Positions 17,778 through 26,002 of a DNA stretch of 64,000 nucleotides are shown here, piece after piece; within the stretch, counting starts at the first letter, position 1, and each line of letters starts with the position of its first letter. The notes beneath the pieces were generated by a model, which made no database searches, was not told the origin of the DNA, and saw only the letters and a list, made by a program, of their open reading frames with translations. The stretch spans positions 558,001-622,000 of the forward strand of contig NZ_JAFBDZ010000002.1 in assembly GCF_016908495.1 (NCBI RefSeq), given 5' to 3'. A program made the position numbers and the translations under genes. Source of the DNA: Rossellomorea pakistanensis. Lineage in GTDB: Bacteria > Bacillota > Bacilli > Bacillales > Bacillaceae_B.

Positions 17778-19193
17778 ATGGAGGACTTACAATCCCATGA
17801 ACAATTAAATCGCTCCATGAAAAGACGTCATTTATTTATGCTATCGCTTGGAGGCGTTATTGGAACCGGTCTTTTTTTAAATGCAGGTTATACGATTAAT
17901 CAAGCAGGTGCGGGAGGAGCTTTGCTAGGATATTTAGTCGGTGGCCTTATTTTGTATATGGTGATGGTATGCCTAGGTGAGCTTGCTGTTCATATGCCTG
18001 TTACAGGTTCCTTCCAAAAATATGCCTCTAAGTATATTGGACCTTCTGCTGGATTTTCTCTTGGCTGGATGTATTTTGTCGGGTCAGCCGCAACGGCAGG
18101 TGTTGAATTTACGGCAGCGGGAATTTTAATGAAACACTGGTTTCCCCATGTTCCTATTTGGGTTTGGTGTGCTGTGTTTATTGCTCTTTTATTTACATTA
18201 AATGCATTGACCACAAGAGGTTTTGCAGAAGCAGAATACTGGTTCGCCGGAATTAAAGTAGTTGCGGTCATTGCGTTTATATTCATTGGAATCGCTGGTA
18301 TCTTTGGTTTTGTCTCCTTTTCTGATCGTCCAACCCCTTTCCTTGAGAATCTTGCACCGACTGGCCTTTTTCCAGCAGGCATAGCGATTGTTTTTGTCAC
18401 CATGATGAATGTTATCTTTTCTTATCAAGGCTCGGAATTGATAGGAATAGCTGCGGGAGAAAGTGAAAATCCTGAAAAGAATATACCGAGGGCGATCCGT
18501 AATGTGCTTTTCAGGATTATTGTATTTTATCTTGCGTCCATCATGATCCTTTCAGCCATCTTTCCTTCTTCAGAATTAGGTTTATTAGAAAGTCCTTTTG
18601 TCACCTTAATGACAATAGCAGGAGTACCTTATGCTGCAGATATCATGAATTTCATCATTTTAACCGCCATTCTTTCTGTTGGAAACTCTTGTCTTTACGC
18701 ATCTACACGTTTACTGTGGGCGATGGCTCATGATGGAATGGCACCAAAGCTGTTCGGTAAGTTGTCTAAGAGAAAGGTGCCGTTAAATGCCCTCCTTTTT
18801 ACTATATCTTTTTCGCTATTATCGTTATTAACAAGTTTCATTGCTGCTGATACTGTTTTCGTCTTACTTATGTCGATAGCGGGAATTTCCGTTACAATTT
18901 CCTGGATGGGAATCGCCTTATCGCAATATATGTTTCGAAGGAAGTTTATTAAAGCGGGTGGGAGAGTAGAGGATTTACAATACAAAGTTCCTTTTTATCC
19001 ATTCGTTCCATTGTTTTGTTTAGGGTTTTGTTTGTTGATTCTAGTCTTTCTTGCCTTTGATCCTACACAGCGAATTGGCTTATTTTATGGGATAGGGTTT
19101 TTAATTGCCTGTATAGTATTCTATAAATTTAAACTTGCAAAAAAAGTAGAATTATCAAAAAATATGGATAGTAGTAAAGAAAATAGTATGTAA
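17778..19193 (+). CDS. APC-family amino-acid permease
   Basis: 471 residues with about 12 predicted membrane helices. The first helix carries S-L-G-G-V-I-G-T-G-L-F, the substrate-binding G-x-G-x-x-x-G type motif of the amino-acid transporter (AAT) subfamily that includes RocE/RocC, LysP and S-methylmethionine permeases. M-K-R-R-H-L-F-M just before it is also typical. A proton-coupled importer of arginine or methylated arginine is likely from the neighbours. ATG 17778 follows TTAGGAGG. It is separated by 55 bases from DDAH and by 98 bases, with a possible weak terminator, from the RocB-like gene. Confidence 0.88.
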   Translation: MEDLQSHEQLNRSMKRRHLFMLSLGGVIGTGLFLNAGYTINQAGAGGALLGYLVGGLILYMVMVCLGELAVHMPVTGSFQKYASKYIGPSAGFSLGWMYFVGSAATAGVEFTAAGILMKHWFPHVPIWVWCAVFIALLFTLNALTTRGFAEAEYWFAGIKVVAVIAFIFIGIAGIFGFVSFSDRPTPFLENLAPTGLFPAGIAIVFVTMMNVIFSYQGSELIGIAAGESENPEKNIPRAIRNVLFRIIVFYLASIMILSAIFPSSELGLLESPFVTLMTIAGVPYAADIMNFIILTAILSVGNSCLYASTRLLWAMAHDGMAPKLFGKLSKRKVPLNALLFTISFSLLSLLTSFIAADTVFVLLMSIAGISVTISWMGIALSQYMFRRKFIKAGGRVEDLQYKVPFYPFVPLFCLGFCLLILVFLAFDPTQRIGLFYGIGFLIACIVFYKFKLAKKVELSKNMDSSKENSM

Positions 19194-19197
19194 TAGT

Positions 19198-19238
19198 AAC
19201 AGAAGGGGCAGCTGCTTCTTCTGTTAAGCTTTGTTTTT
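19198..19238 (+). terminator. Stem-loop between permease and rocB-like genes
   Basis: AACAGAAG (19198-19205) pairs with CTTCTGTT (19218-19225) and is followed by a T-rich run. It may reduce rather than abolish read-through into the RocB-like gene. Confidence 0.55.
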
Positions 19239-19291
19239 ATCTTGAAGTGGTTTTAGCATTCACCATTATGACATAAAAGGAGTTACGAACG

Positions 19292-20899
19292 ATGAATAAT
19301 TTGAGATGGGGTACACCTGAGGAATTAAGAGCTTTACTAACTGAGCTTGTAAGCTGGAAGAGCATGACATTCTCAGAAGGTGAGCGTCAGTTTCCGATGA
19401 AATTACAAGCAAAATTACAGGATCTTGATTATTTTCAAGAGTTTCCTGAATACCTCTCCCTTCATAACGCTGATTTAAGACGGAAATTTTTGACGGCACT
19501 TTATAAACATCCAGATGCGAAAGATACGATTTGTTTAATTAGTCATTTTGATACAGTAAATACTGAAGAATATGGGGATTTTGAACCGTTAGCTACCCAA
19601 CCAGAAGAGTTGACGAAAATATTTCTTGAAAGGCAAGACGAATTGCTTGATGAAGTGTTGAAAGATTTAGAATCCGGCGAGTATTTGTTCGGACGGGGAA
19701 CAATGGATATGAAAATGGGGCTCGTTATGCATATGAGTCTGATTGAAAAAGCAAGTATTGAGAAATGGCCGATTAATTTACTACTATTAACGGTTCCAGA
19801 TGAGGAGGTAAACTCTTCTGGTATGCGATATGCGGTTCCGACTCTTCTCGGTCTCCAAGAGGAACACAATCTTACTTATAAATTGTTTTTAAATGGTGAG
19901 CCTGTTTTCGAGCAAAAGCCAGGGGATCACAACTACTATATTTACTCAGGAGCTATTGGGAAAATCCTTCCAGCTGCACTCTTTTATGGGAAAGAAACAC
20001 ATGCTGGAGAGCCGTTGAGTGGATTGACGTCACCTTATATCGCATCATTTTTAACCCAGCAAATGGAATGGAATGATACCTTTCAGGAAACGAGTTTAGA
20101 TGAAAAGACACCAGTTCCCGTTACCCTTCAGCAGAAGGACTTAAGGCTGGAGTATTCTACACAAACACCTTATCGCTCAGCTGCCCTTTATAATGTCTTT
20201 ATTATGGAACGAAATGCGGCTGAAATCATGACTCTATTTGAGCAAGTAGCAAATGAAGCGGCCACTGCCTGCAATGAAGCTTACTTGAAGGTTTGCCAAA
20301 AAAATAAAGTCGACCCAATTGGGAATGTAAAAGTCATGCGATATAAAGATTTACTAGAGTACGCCACAAATAAGTTTGGAAGTGAATTTATAGAAGAAGT
20401 AAAGATGGAAATTTATGCTCATGAAGAATGGGATGATCGCGAAAAGTCATTTAGAATCACGGATAAACTAATGATTCAATGTCAAGAGCTTGCACCAAGT
20501 ATCATTATTCTATTTGCTCCTCCCTACTATCCTGCTGTTAATTCCACGGGGGACGAGCTTGTTGAAGATTGTATAAAATTTGTAAAGGACAAGGCATTTG
20601 AAAAATTTCATTTATCAGCTGAAAGAATTCATTATTTTAATGGGATTTGTGATTTAAGCTATGTAAATTATACGGATTCAGGGGACGGTTGGACGGCATT
20701 TGAAAGCAACACACCTGTATGGGGCGATAGCTATACATTGCCATTTAAAGAGATGAAAAGTTTGAATGCTCCAGTATTAAATATAGGGCCATTCGGGAAG
20801 GACGCCCATAAACGGACAGAGCGCTTGCATATTAAAAATGCATTTGAACAAGTGCCATTGTTAGTAGAAGAAATGATTCATATGATTAGCAGGAAGTAG
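19292..20899 (+). CDS. rocB: RocB-like M20-family hydrolase
   Basis: 535 residues, close to Bacillus RocB length. Metallopeptidase M20 features are L-I-S-H-F-D-T-V (His/Asp ligands near residues 85-90), G-R-G-T-M-D-M-K-M-G near 138-147 and the P-D-E-E-V catalytic Glu pair near 172. RocB is encoded with arginine-catabolism genes in Bacillus, but its reaction is not established; M20 enzymes cleave amide or amidino-type bonds with zinc. Here it closes a cluster of two guanidino-hydrolases and a permease, so it may remove an acyl or carbamoyl group from an arginine derivative or citrulline-like intermediate. That role is inferred. Confidence 0.85.
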   Translation: MNNLRWGTPEELRALLTELVSWKSMTFSEGERQFPMKLQAKLQDLDYFQEFPEYLSLHNADLRRKFLTALYKHPDAKDTICLISHFDTVNTEEYGDFEPLATQPEELTKIFLERQDELLDEVLKDLESGEYLFGRGTMDMKMGLVMHMSLIEKASIEKWPINLLLLTVPDEEVNSSGMRYAVPTLLGLQEEHNLTYKLFLNGEPVFEQKPGDHNYYIYSGAIGKILPAALFYGKETHAGEPLSGLTSPYIASFLTQQMEWNDTFQETSLDEKTPVPVTLQQKDLRLEYSTQTPYRSAALYNVFIMERNAAEIMTLFEQVANEAATACNEAYLKVCQKNKVDPIGNVKVMRYKDLLEYATNKFGSEFIEEVKMEIYAHEEWDDREKSFRITDKLMIQCQELAPSIIILFAPPYYPAVNSTGDELVEDCIKFVKDKAFEKFHLSAERIHYFNGICDLSYVNYTDSGDGWTAFESNTPVWGDSYTLPFKEMKSLNAPVLNIGPFGKDAHKRTERLHIKNAFEQVPLLVEEMIHMISRK

Positions 20900-21261
20900 A
20901 GACAATAATTCTATAGTTGAAATCATTTTAGGCTGTTCTAAAAGGTTCAGGAACCATATTGTTTGTTTAGATAGAAGGTTTTCTTTTATGTGGTTCCCTC
21001 GGTTATGGGTGGTCTATTCTAGTTTCTAAACTAAGTTCTTTTTATTGTTTCCTAGTTTTATTCATGTGTTGTAAGTCAAATTTTTTTAAAAGAGAACGTT
21101 GAATAGACAATCGGTTAGTTTCTATTGTTTTTAGAATAGTAGACATGATATTATCTAAATATTAATAATTATCTAAATGTTTAGCGAGGGAATTTAGAGA
21201 AAGGATTATTCGTTGTAAAGCTTTCGAGGAAAAGTCAGTCTAGACTCAAGGGGGGAACAAA
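20900..21261. repeat. Intergenic region with degenerate dispersed hairpin, copy 3
   Basis: Within this 362-base gap, GGCTGTTCTAAAA starts at 20931, GGAACCATA lies near 20950, and TATGTGGTTCC near 20987 pairs with it. The right outer arm is poorly kept (about 21005-21015). The remainder, up to the lipoprotein start, is AT-rich leader; no T-box or other riboswitch core is recognisable. Confidence 0.5.
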
Positions 21262-22254
21262 ATGAAAAAGGTTTTGACACTGTTAATATGTGGAGTGTTA
21301 TTAATGCTCACTGCTTGTGGTTCTGGGAGTGAAGAAAGCGGTACAGAAGCAAAGGAAGTAGTGAAATTAGGTATTTTACAACATGTTGAACACCCTTCTT
21401 TAGATGCTGCAAGGGAAGGGTTTATTGAAGCACTGAAAGAAGCTGGTTACGAAGAAGGGAAGAACTTGGAGATTAATTACCATAATGCCCAAAATGATAT
21501 GAACAATAATATGACGATTGCGAATAAATTAGTTGCTGAAGAAAGTGATTTAATTCTAGCTATCGCCACACCAAGCGCCCAGGCTGTCGTTCAGTCAACA
21601 AAGGATATTCCGGTATTGTTCACGGCCATTACGGATCCAGTTGGGGCTGACCTTGTTGAAAGCTTAGAGAAACCAGGTGGAAATGTGACAGGAACATCTG
21701 ATACACATCCAGAAGCCATCAAAAATACCATTGATTCTATTAATGAATTTATCCCTGACGCTAAAAAGGTTGGGATCATTTATAACGATGGAGAGCCTAA
21801 CTCGGTTGTAAACGTAGAGAATGCAAAGAAAGCATTGGAAGAAATCGGCCTAGAAGCGGTGGAAACAACAGTTTCTACTAGTTCAGAGGTGAAACAAGCA
21901 GCAGAATCATTAGTAGGACGTGCTGACGTATTCTACATACCAAAGGATAATACGGTCGTGTCTGCGCTTGAATCTGTCATTACAGTAGCAAATGAGAAAA
22001 AAATCCCTACGTTTGTGGGAGAAAGCGATTCAGTAAAACGCGGGACCTTTGCTTCATACGGTTTTGAATATCATGATTTAGGGATGACTACAGGTAAGAT
22101 GGCCGTTGATATTATCGAAGGGAAAAAACCGAGCGAGATTCCTGTTGGTTTCCCTGAAAATCTTGAGCTTGTGATTAACAAAAAAGCAGCCGAAAAAGAA
22201 GGAATTACTTTGACAGAAGAAATGATGAAAGACGCAACAGTTGTAGGTGAATAA
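21262..22254 (+). CDS. ABC transporter substrate-binding lipoprotein (TrpX/PF04392 family)
   Basis: 330 residues with a lipoprotein signal ending L-T-A-C (Cys near residue 19). The mature part is the two-lobe ABC_sub_bind fold, seen in V-K-L-G-I-L-Q, the T-P-S-A-Q-A-V-V-Q segment and the G-I-I-Y-N-D-G-E-P-N-S linker. This family serves importers of amino acids or other small nitrogenous compounds and normally sits with a permease and an ATPase gene. Neither is present: the gene is followed by a strong terminator and then unrelated genes. It is either monocistronic, working with a transporter elsewhere, or left over after loss of its partners. ATG follows AAGGGGGG. Confidence 0.85.
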   Translation: MKKVLTLLICGVLLMLTACGSGSEESGTEAKEVVKLGILQHVEHPSLDAAREGFIEALKEAGYEEGKNLEINYHNAQNDMNNNMTIANKLVAEESDLILAIATPSAQAVVQSTKDIPVLFTAITDPVGADLVESLEKPGGNVTGTSDTHPEAIKNTIDSINEFIPDAKKVGIIYNDGEPNSVVNVENAKKALEEIGLEAVETTVSTSSEVKQAAESLVGRADVFYIPKDNTVVSALESVITVANEKKIPTFVGESDSVKRGTFASYGFEYHDLGMTTGKMAVDIIEGKKPSEIPVGFPENLELVINKKAAEKEGITLTEEMMKDATVVGE

Positions 22255-22317
22255 CATTTAAGAATGTTCATCAAAATTCAATCTCGATCAATCTTGCAAA
22301 GATTTAGAGATGCTTTT

Positions 22318-22365
22318 AGCTTGTAGACAAATCTGAGAAGTCAGGAAGGTCTACAAGCTTTTTTT
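22318..22365 (+). terminator. Rho-independent terminator
   Basis: AGCTTGTAGAC (22318-22328) and GTCTACAAGCT (22349-22359) form a perfect 11-bp stem followed by seven T, just after the binding-lipoprotein gene. Confidence 0.9.
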
Positions 22366-22585
22366 GTCGATTTTGAAACAGGGATATTTTTTCTTTCCAG
22401 TAGGAAAATGGACTATATGTTTGTTCTGCATAATTCTGTCATAAAACATAAATGTAGGAATATTATCCAATGGTAATGAGTTCATGAAAAATCTTATTGT
22501 GCTTGTAAGCGACGTACGATTTAGAGAGATTAGTATGATCGGGGTTGGAAAACGTGAATATTTCTTTTTGGTCAAATTTAAATCT

Positions 22586-22605
22586 ACTGACATAGTGCTG
22601 TCAGT
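22586..22605. promoter_or_regulatory. 20-bp inverted repeat upstream of the MFS gene, candidate operator
   Basis: ACTGACA-TAGTGC-TGTCAGT has perfect 7-bp arms and is followed by TATAAT at 22616-22621. The rest of the 22366-22765 gap holds only a GATCAC / GTGATC hairpin near 22636-22659 and no supported gene. A repressor of MarR or TetR type could bind here, but none is encoded nearby. Confidence 0.45.
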
Positions 22606-22765
22606 GTTGGTTTTATATAATTTGTAAATAAGGGAGATCACTATTTTGAAAAGGTGATCATCATAGGATGTTCTTATTGGTGATGAAAGCGGGGGATGAC
22701 AGACAATAAATAAAGACTTAACAAAAGAATAAGGTAGACTATTGAACAATTGGAGGATAAAGGCG

Positions 22766-24013
22766 ATGGAGAAATCAACGAATATGTCGGCTTTTTTTAA
22801 AAACCGTTTCATCCGAGCTATTTTAATTTCTGGGTTATTTCTTCAACTTGGAATTTGGATTCGAAACTTTGCTGTATTATTGTTTGTAATGGAAAAAACA
22901 AACGGAGATCCTTTGGCGGTATCGATGATATCGGTTGCAGAATTTGCTCCAATCTTTGTATTCTCAATCATTGGAGGGACTTTCGCTGATCGTTGGAAAC
23001 CAAAGAAGACAATGGTCTGGTGCGATTTATTAAGTGCGATCTCTGTCTTTTCGGTGCTTGCTACGCTTATGTTTGCTACTTGGCATGCGGTTTTTTTCGC
23101 TATGTTACTTTCCGCGATTTTATCGCAGTTTTCACAGCCGTCAGGGATGAAATTGTTTAAAATTCATGTACCGAAAGAACAGCTTCAAATGGGGATGTCT
23201 ATCTATCAAACGATGTTCGCGATATTCATGATTATCGGTCCTATTATAGGTACATTTGTCTTCCAGCAATATGGGATTTATTTATCCATTGCGATTACAG
23301 GAGTGATGTTCCTGTTATCAGCGGGTGCCCTTCTATTCCTTCCAGCTGATAAGACTGAGGAAGAAAAGGAAGAGAAGACCACTCTTCTACAAGAGCTTGG
23401 TCAAGGCTTTAAATATGTAAAGAACAATCGGTTTCTCACGATTCTAGGCGGAAACTTCCTTGTTGCTGGTTTGGCGATTGGTCTTATTCAGCCTCTAGGA
23501 ATCTTCATTGTGACAGAACAATTAGGAATGCCTAAAGAGTTTCTTCAATGGCTATTGGCAGTCAATGGGATTGCGATGGTGATCGGCGGTATCATGGCGT
23601 TAGCCTTATCCAAAAAGGTTTCACCCATCCGTATGCTTGCCATTGGTATGGCGGTGGATGCTGTTATGATTTCCGTTGTAGGATTTTCAAACGTGGTCTG
23701 GATTACTCTCGTTGCCCAGTTCTTTAACGGACTAATGTTACCAGCCATTCAAATCAGCATTAATACGATGATTCTAGAAAACTCGGAGGAGAACTTTGTG
23801 GGCAGGGTAAATGGGATCATGACTCCACTCTTCATGGGAGGAATGGTCATCATGATGAGTTTGGCTGGGGTTTTGAAGGAATTAATGAGTCTTACGATAG
23901 CCTATCAAGCAGCAGCTATCCTATTTGTGATCGGCATTGCCCTGATCTTTCCCCTGCTAATTATGCCTAATCATCCTGGTCAGGACAAAAAGGCGAAAGT
24001 GGAGGTGCAGTAA
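22766..24013 (+). CDS. MFS transporter (drug or metabolite exporter type)
   Basis: 415 residues with 12 predicted membrane helices. The loop after helix 2, G-G-T-F-A-D-R-W-K-P-K-K, is the conserved MFS loop motif. The charged stretch near residues 200-212 (E-E-E-K-E-E-K) is the central cytoplasmic loop between the two six-helix halves. It resembles the enterobactin/macrolide-efflux type of MFS proteins. ATG 22766 is nine bases after GGAGG; an upstream TTG at 22742 precedes that SD and is unlikely. Substrate not determinable. A short well-initiated ORF begins at its stop codon and operator-like palindromes lie on both sides. Confidence 0.87.
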   Translation: MEKSTNMSAFFKNRFIRAILISGLFLQLGIWIRNFAVLLFVMEKTNGDPLAVSMISVAEFAPIFVFSIIGGTFADRWKPKKTMVWCDLLSAISVFSVLATLMFATWHAVFFAMLLSAILSQFSQPSGMKLFKIHVPKEQLQMGMSIYQTMFAIFMIIGPIIGTFVFQQYGIYLSIAITGVMFLLSAGALLFLPADKTEEEKEEKTTLLQELGQGFKYVKNNRFLTILGGNFLVAGLAIGLIQPLGIFIVTEQLGMPKEFLQWLLAVNGIAMVIGGIMALALSKKVSPIRMLAIGMAVDAVMISVVGFSNVVWITLVAQFFNGLMLPAIQISINTMILENSEENFVGRVNGIMTPLFMGGMVIMMSLAGVLKELMSLTIAYQAAAILFVIGIALIFPLLIMPNHPGQDKKAKVEVQ

Positions 24014-24090
24014 TGGTTGAGCATAAAGGGTCGACTGATGCCGTGAATAAGCATGGAAGGGGAAATGGCGATAAGAAAAGAGTTCTTTAA
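24013..24090 (+). CDS. Short ORF coupled to the MFS gene (25 residues)
   Basis: ATG at 24013 overlaps the TAA of the MFS gene by one base and is seven bases after GGAGGT, a very good SD inside the MFS coding end. The 25-residue product is basic and hydrophilic and matches nothing I recognise. It may be the stump of a deleted downstream gene, for example a regulator, rather than a functional peptide. Confidence 0.35.
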   Translation: MVEHKGSTDAVNKHGRGNGDKKRVL

Positions 24091-24282
24091 TGCCATAAAG
24101 TCGAGAAGATCCAAAATGGAGTCAACAAAGGAGCTCGAATTTATAATGCATCATATTAATTTACGGAATTTTACATTATTTAAGCTGATAAACCCATTAC
24201 GCTTATTAGTTGAATTTTGAATTCAAGTGGTCAATACTGCCTTTAGTAGGGTGTAGAGATGGGGATTCAAGACATTTACCTC

Positions 24283-24302
24283 TTAATCAAACGTTTGATT
24301 AA
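24283..24302. promoter_or_regulatory. Perfect 20-bp palindrome, TetR-operator-like
   Basis: TTAATCAAACGTTTGATTAA reads identically on both strands. Palindromes with an AAACGTTT core are typical TetR-family binding sites. It lies in a 495-base stretch (24091-24585) with no supported gene, 25 bases before a terminator. The rest of the stretch is AT-rich and shows nothing else recognisable. Confidence 0.5.
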
Positions 24303-24326
24303 AGAAGTATAAGCACTCTTATATAA

Positions 24327-24366
24327 AGAAAACAAGCCTGATTATAGGGGGCTTGTTTTCTTTTAG
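24327..24366 (+). terminator. Rho-independent terminator
   Basis: AGAAAACAAGCC (24327-24338) pairs perfectly with GGCTTGTTTTCT (24350-24361), followed by TTT. It probably ends the transcript carrying the MFS gene. Confidence 0.88.
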
Positions 24367-24585
24367 ATTACATTTATTGGAATCAATCTTTATAATAGTA
24401 TTATTTTTTGATTAGTCCCAAGGTCGTTACGTTCTCTAGTTATAGGAAGTTCTTACTTTATGAAAAACAAAATTATAAGTCTGGAGTCTTAGATTCATTT
24501 AATCCTAGAGTAGGGTTAATTTTTAGCGGAATTCTTCTAAAATAAAGTAAAGTGAGTTTTTTTAACCTTATAAAGGTGGAGAGGG

Positions 24586-25464
24586 TTGTTTCATTTGATA
24601 AAAGAAAAATACAAGTTTTCTTTAGAAATTTTGTTGAACCTTGCATTATCAGCCATAACCACCTATTTGTTATTTGCCTTTTTGCCTACGCTTTTACCAG
24701 TATATAAGGTTGCTTTTGTACTTATTATGTTAGGGATTGTGCTTCTTAATTTATCCTTTGTCTTATCAAATAATAAAAAGCTATATAAGATAACAAAAGT
24801 AGCTTTGATTGTCTCTTGTTCCTTTGTTTTTGTTATTATATTCCTTTTTTACATGACAAAAATTTTAGTACTAACTGATACGTATGGAGTCGAAAATGTT
24901 TTAAGAGAAAATTTAGCTGCAGCAAAGCTGATTTTTTTCTTGATTTGCTTTGCCCAACCCATTATTTTACCGTTACCAGAGGCTGTAACAATCCCTGCAG
25001 GAAGTGCTGTTTTCGGACCTTTGATTGCCGCTTGTCTAGGTTTCCTCGGAACGATTTTAGGAATAGTGGCGATGTTTTTCATAGCCAGAATAGGGGGAAC
25101 GAAGCTAGCTTCAAAATTAGTAAAAGAAAAGCATTTGAAAAAATATCAAGAATATGTGGCGAAGAATGAGACGTTAATCCTTGTACTGCTGTTCATTGTC
25201 CCTATTTTACCAGATGAAATTATTTGTGTCGGAGCAGGTATTGGTGGTGTAACCTTCAAGAGATTCCTATGGATTGCTTTCATTTCTAAGTTCATCACAT
25301 CCTCACTTTTAGCTTTTTCCGTTCAGTTTGCCAAAATGCTTTCGTTATCAAGGTCAGAATTGGTTCTTGCTTGTTCCGTTGTAATAGGCTTAATTTTTGT
25401 TGCTTCTTATATAATAAAAAGGTTTTTAATAAAAAATAAACCGGAGGAAGGGTTCGAGAAATAG
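24586..25464 (+). CDS. VTT/TVP38-TMEM64-type membrane protein
   Basis: 292 residues with about seven predicted membrane segments. The core P-L-P-E-A-V-T-I-P-A-G-S-A-V-F-G-P (near residues 126-142), the G-T-I-L-G-I-V-A-M-F-F-I-A-R-I-G-G segment, and P-I-L-P-D-E-I-I-C-V-G-A-G identify the VTT (SNARE-associated/DedA-like) domain. Members of this superfamily are linked to lipid flipping and membrane homeostasis. An N-terminal three-helix extension precedes the domain. TTG 24586 is seven bases after AGGTGG; TTG 24595 is an alternative. The gene stands alone. Confidence 0.82.
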   Translation: MFHLIKEKYKFSLEILLNLALSAITTYLLFAFLPTLLPVYKVAFVLIMLGIVLLNLSFVLSNNKKLYKITKVALIVSCSFVFVIIFLFYMTKILVLTDTYGVENVLRENLAAAKLIFFLICFAQPIILPLPEAVTIPAGSAVFGPLIAACLGFLGTILGIVAMFFIARIGGTKLASKLVKEKHLKKYQEYVAKNETLILVLLFIVPILPDEIICVGAGIGGVTFKRFLWIAFISKFITSSLLAFSVQFAKMLSLSRSELVLACSVVIGLIFVASYIIKRFLIKNKPEEGFEK

Positions 25465-26002
25465 TTATAAGAATTTGAGGATAACCGTAAACACAAAAAA
25501 GAATTCCCTTATTATATGATGTTCTATTCACTAACTTTTGATTGAATTTTCCACTCATTCTTTGTTTTTCCTTATAGAAATCAAACGATAAAATCATTCC
25601 AGCTCACTACATCAAAAGGAGAATCATCATTTTCCTTGTCTTGAAAGTGGGGATGCACAACTTTTTGATTTTATGCACGAAAATTTAGAGTGAATGCACA
25701 GGATTTCAAATTTATGCACATGTAAAAATGTAGGGGAACGATTCAAAACGGAATCCAACCTAACAATTCTGAAATTAATGATAAAAACAAAGGCTGCCCA
25801 AAACTAAGAGTCAGGAACCATAACTTGAATAGTTAGAAGAAGACCTCAGAAGCATCTTCTATCTATTTCCGATGCCTTTTTGGACAGCCTTCTTGTTTAG
25901 AATTGTTTTTTACTTACCATTTTTATCGAGGATATCGATATCTAACGTCTTGAGGTTTCTCATTTCCGTATGGATTTAGAAGAATCCATGAGTCAATCAC
26001 CC
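25465..26002. repeat. Intergenic region: phased ATGCACA repeats and dispersed hairpin, copy 4
   Basis: Two structures occur in this 538-base gap. The heptamer ATGCACA/G occurs at 25653, 25673, 25694 and 25714, spaced 20-21 bp. A hairpin-family copy runs from about 25790 to 25892: AAGGCTGCCCAAAA pairs with TTTTTGGACAGCCTT, and GTTAGAAGA pairs with TCTTCTATC inside. No gene is supported. Confidence 0.8.

Noticed and set aside
20900..21261. T-box or other riboswitch before the TrpX-like lipoprotein gene
   Set aside because: Such genes sometimes follow a T-box, but the conserved T-box GGTGGNACCGCG core and a matching terminator are absent.
22351..22812. A 153-residue open frame on the minus strand
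   Set aside because: It has no SD, no recognisable family, overlaps the terminator at one end and the MFS start at the other, and its composition looks like translated AT-rich intergenic DNA.
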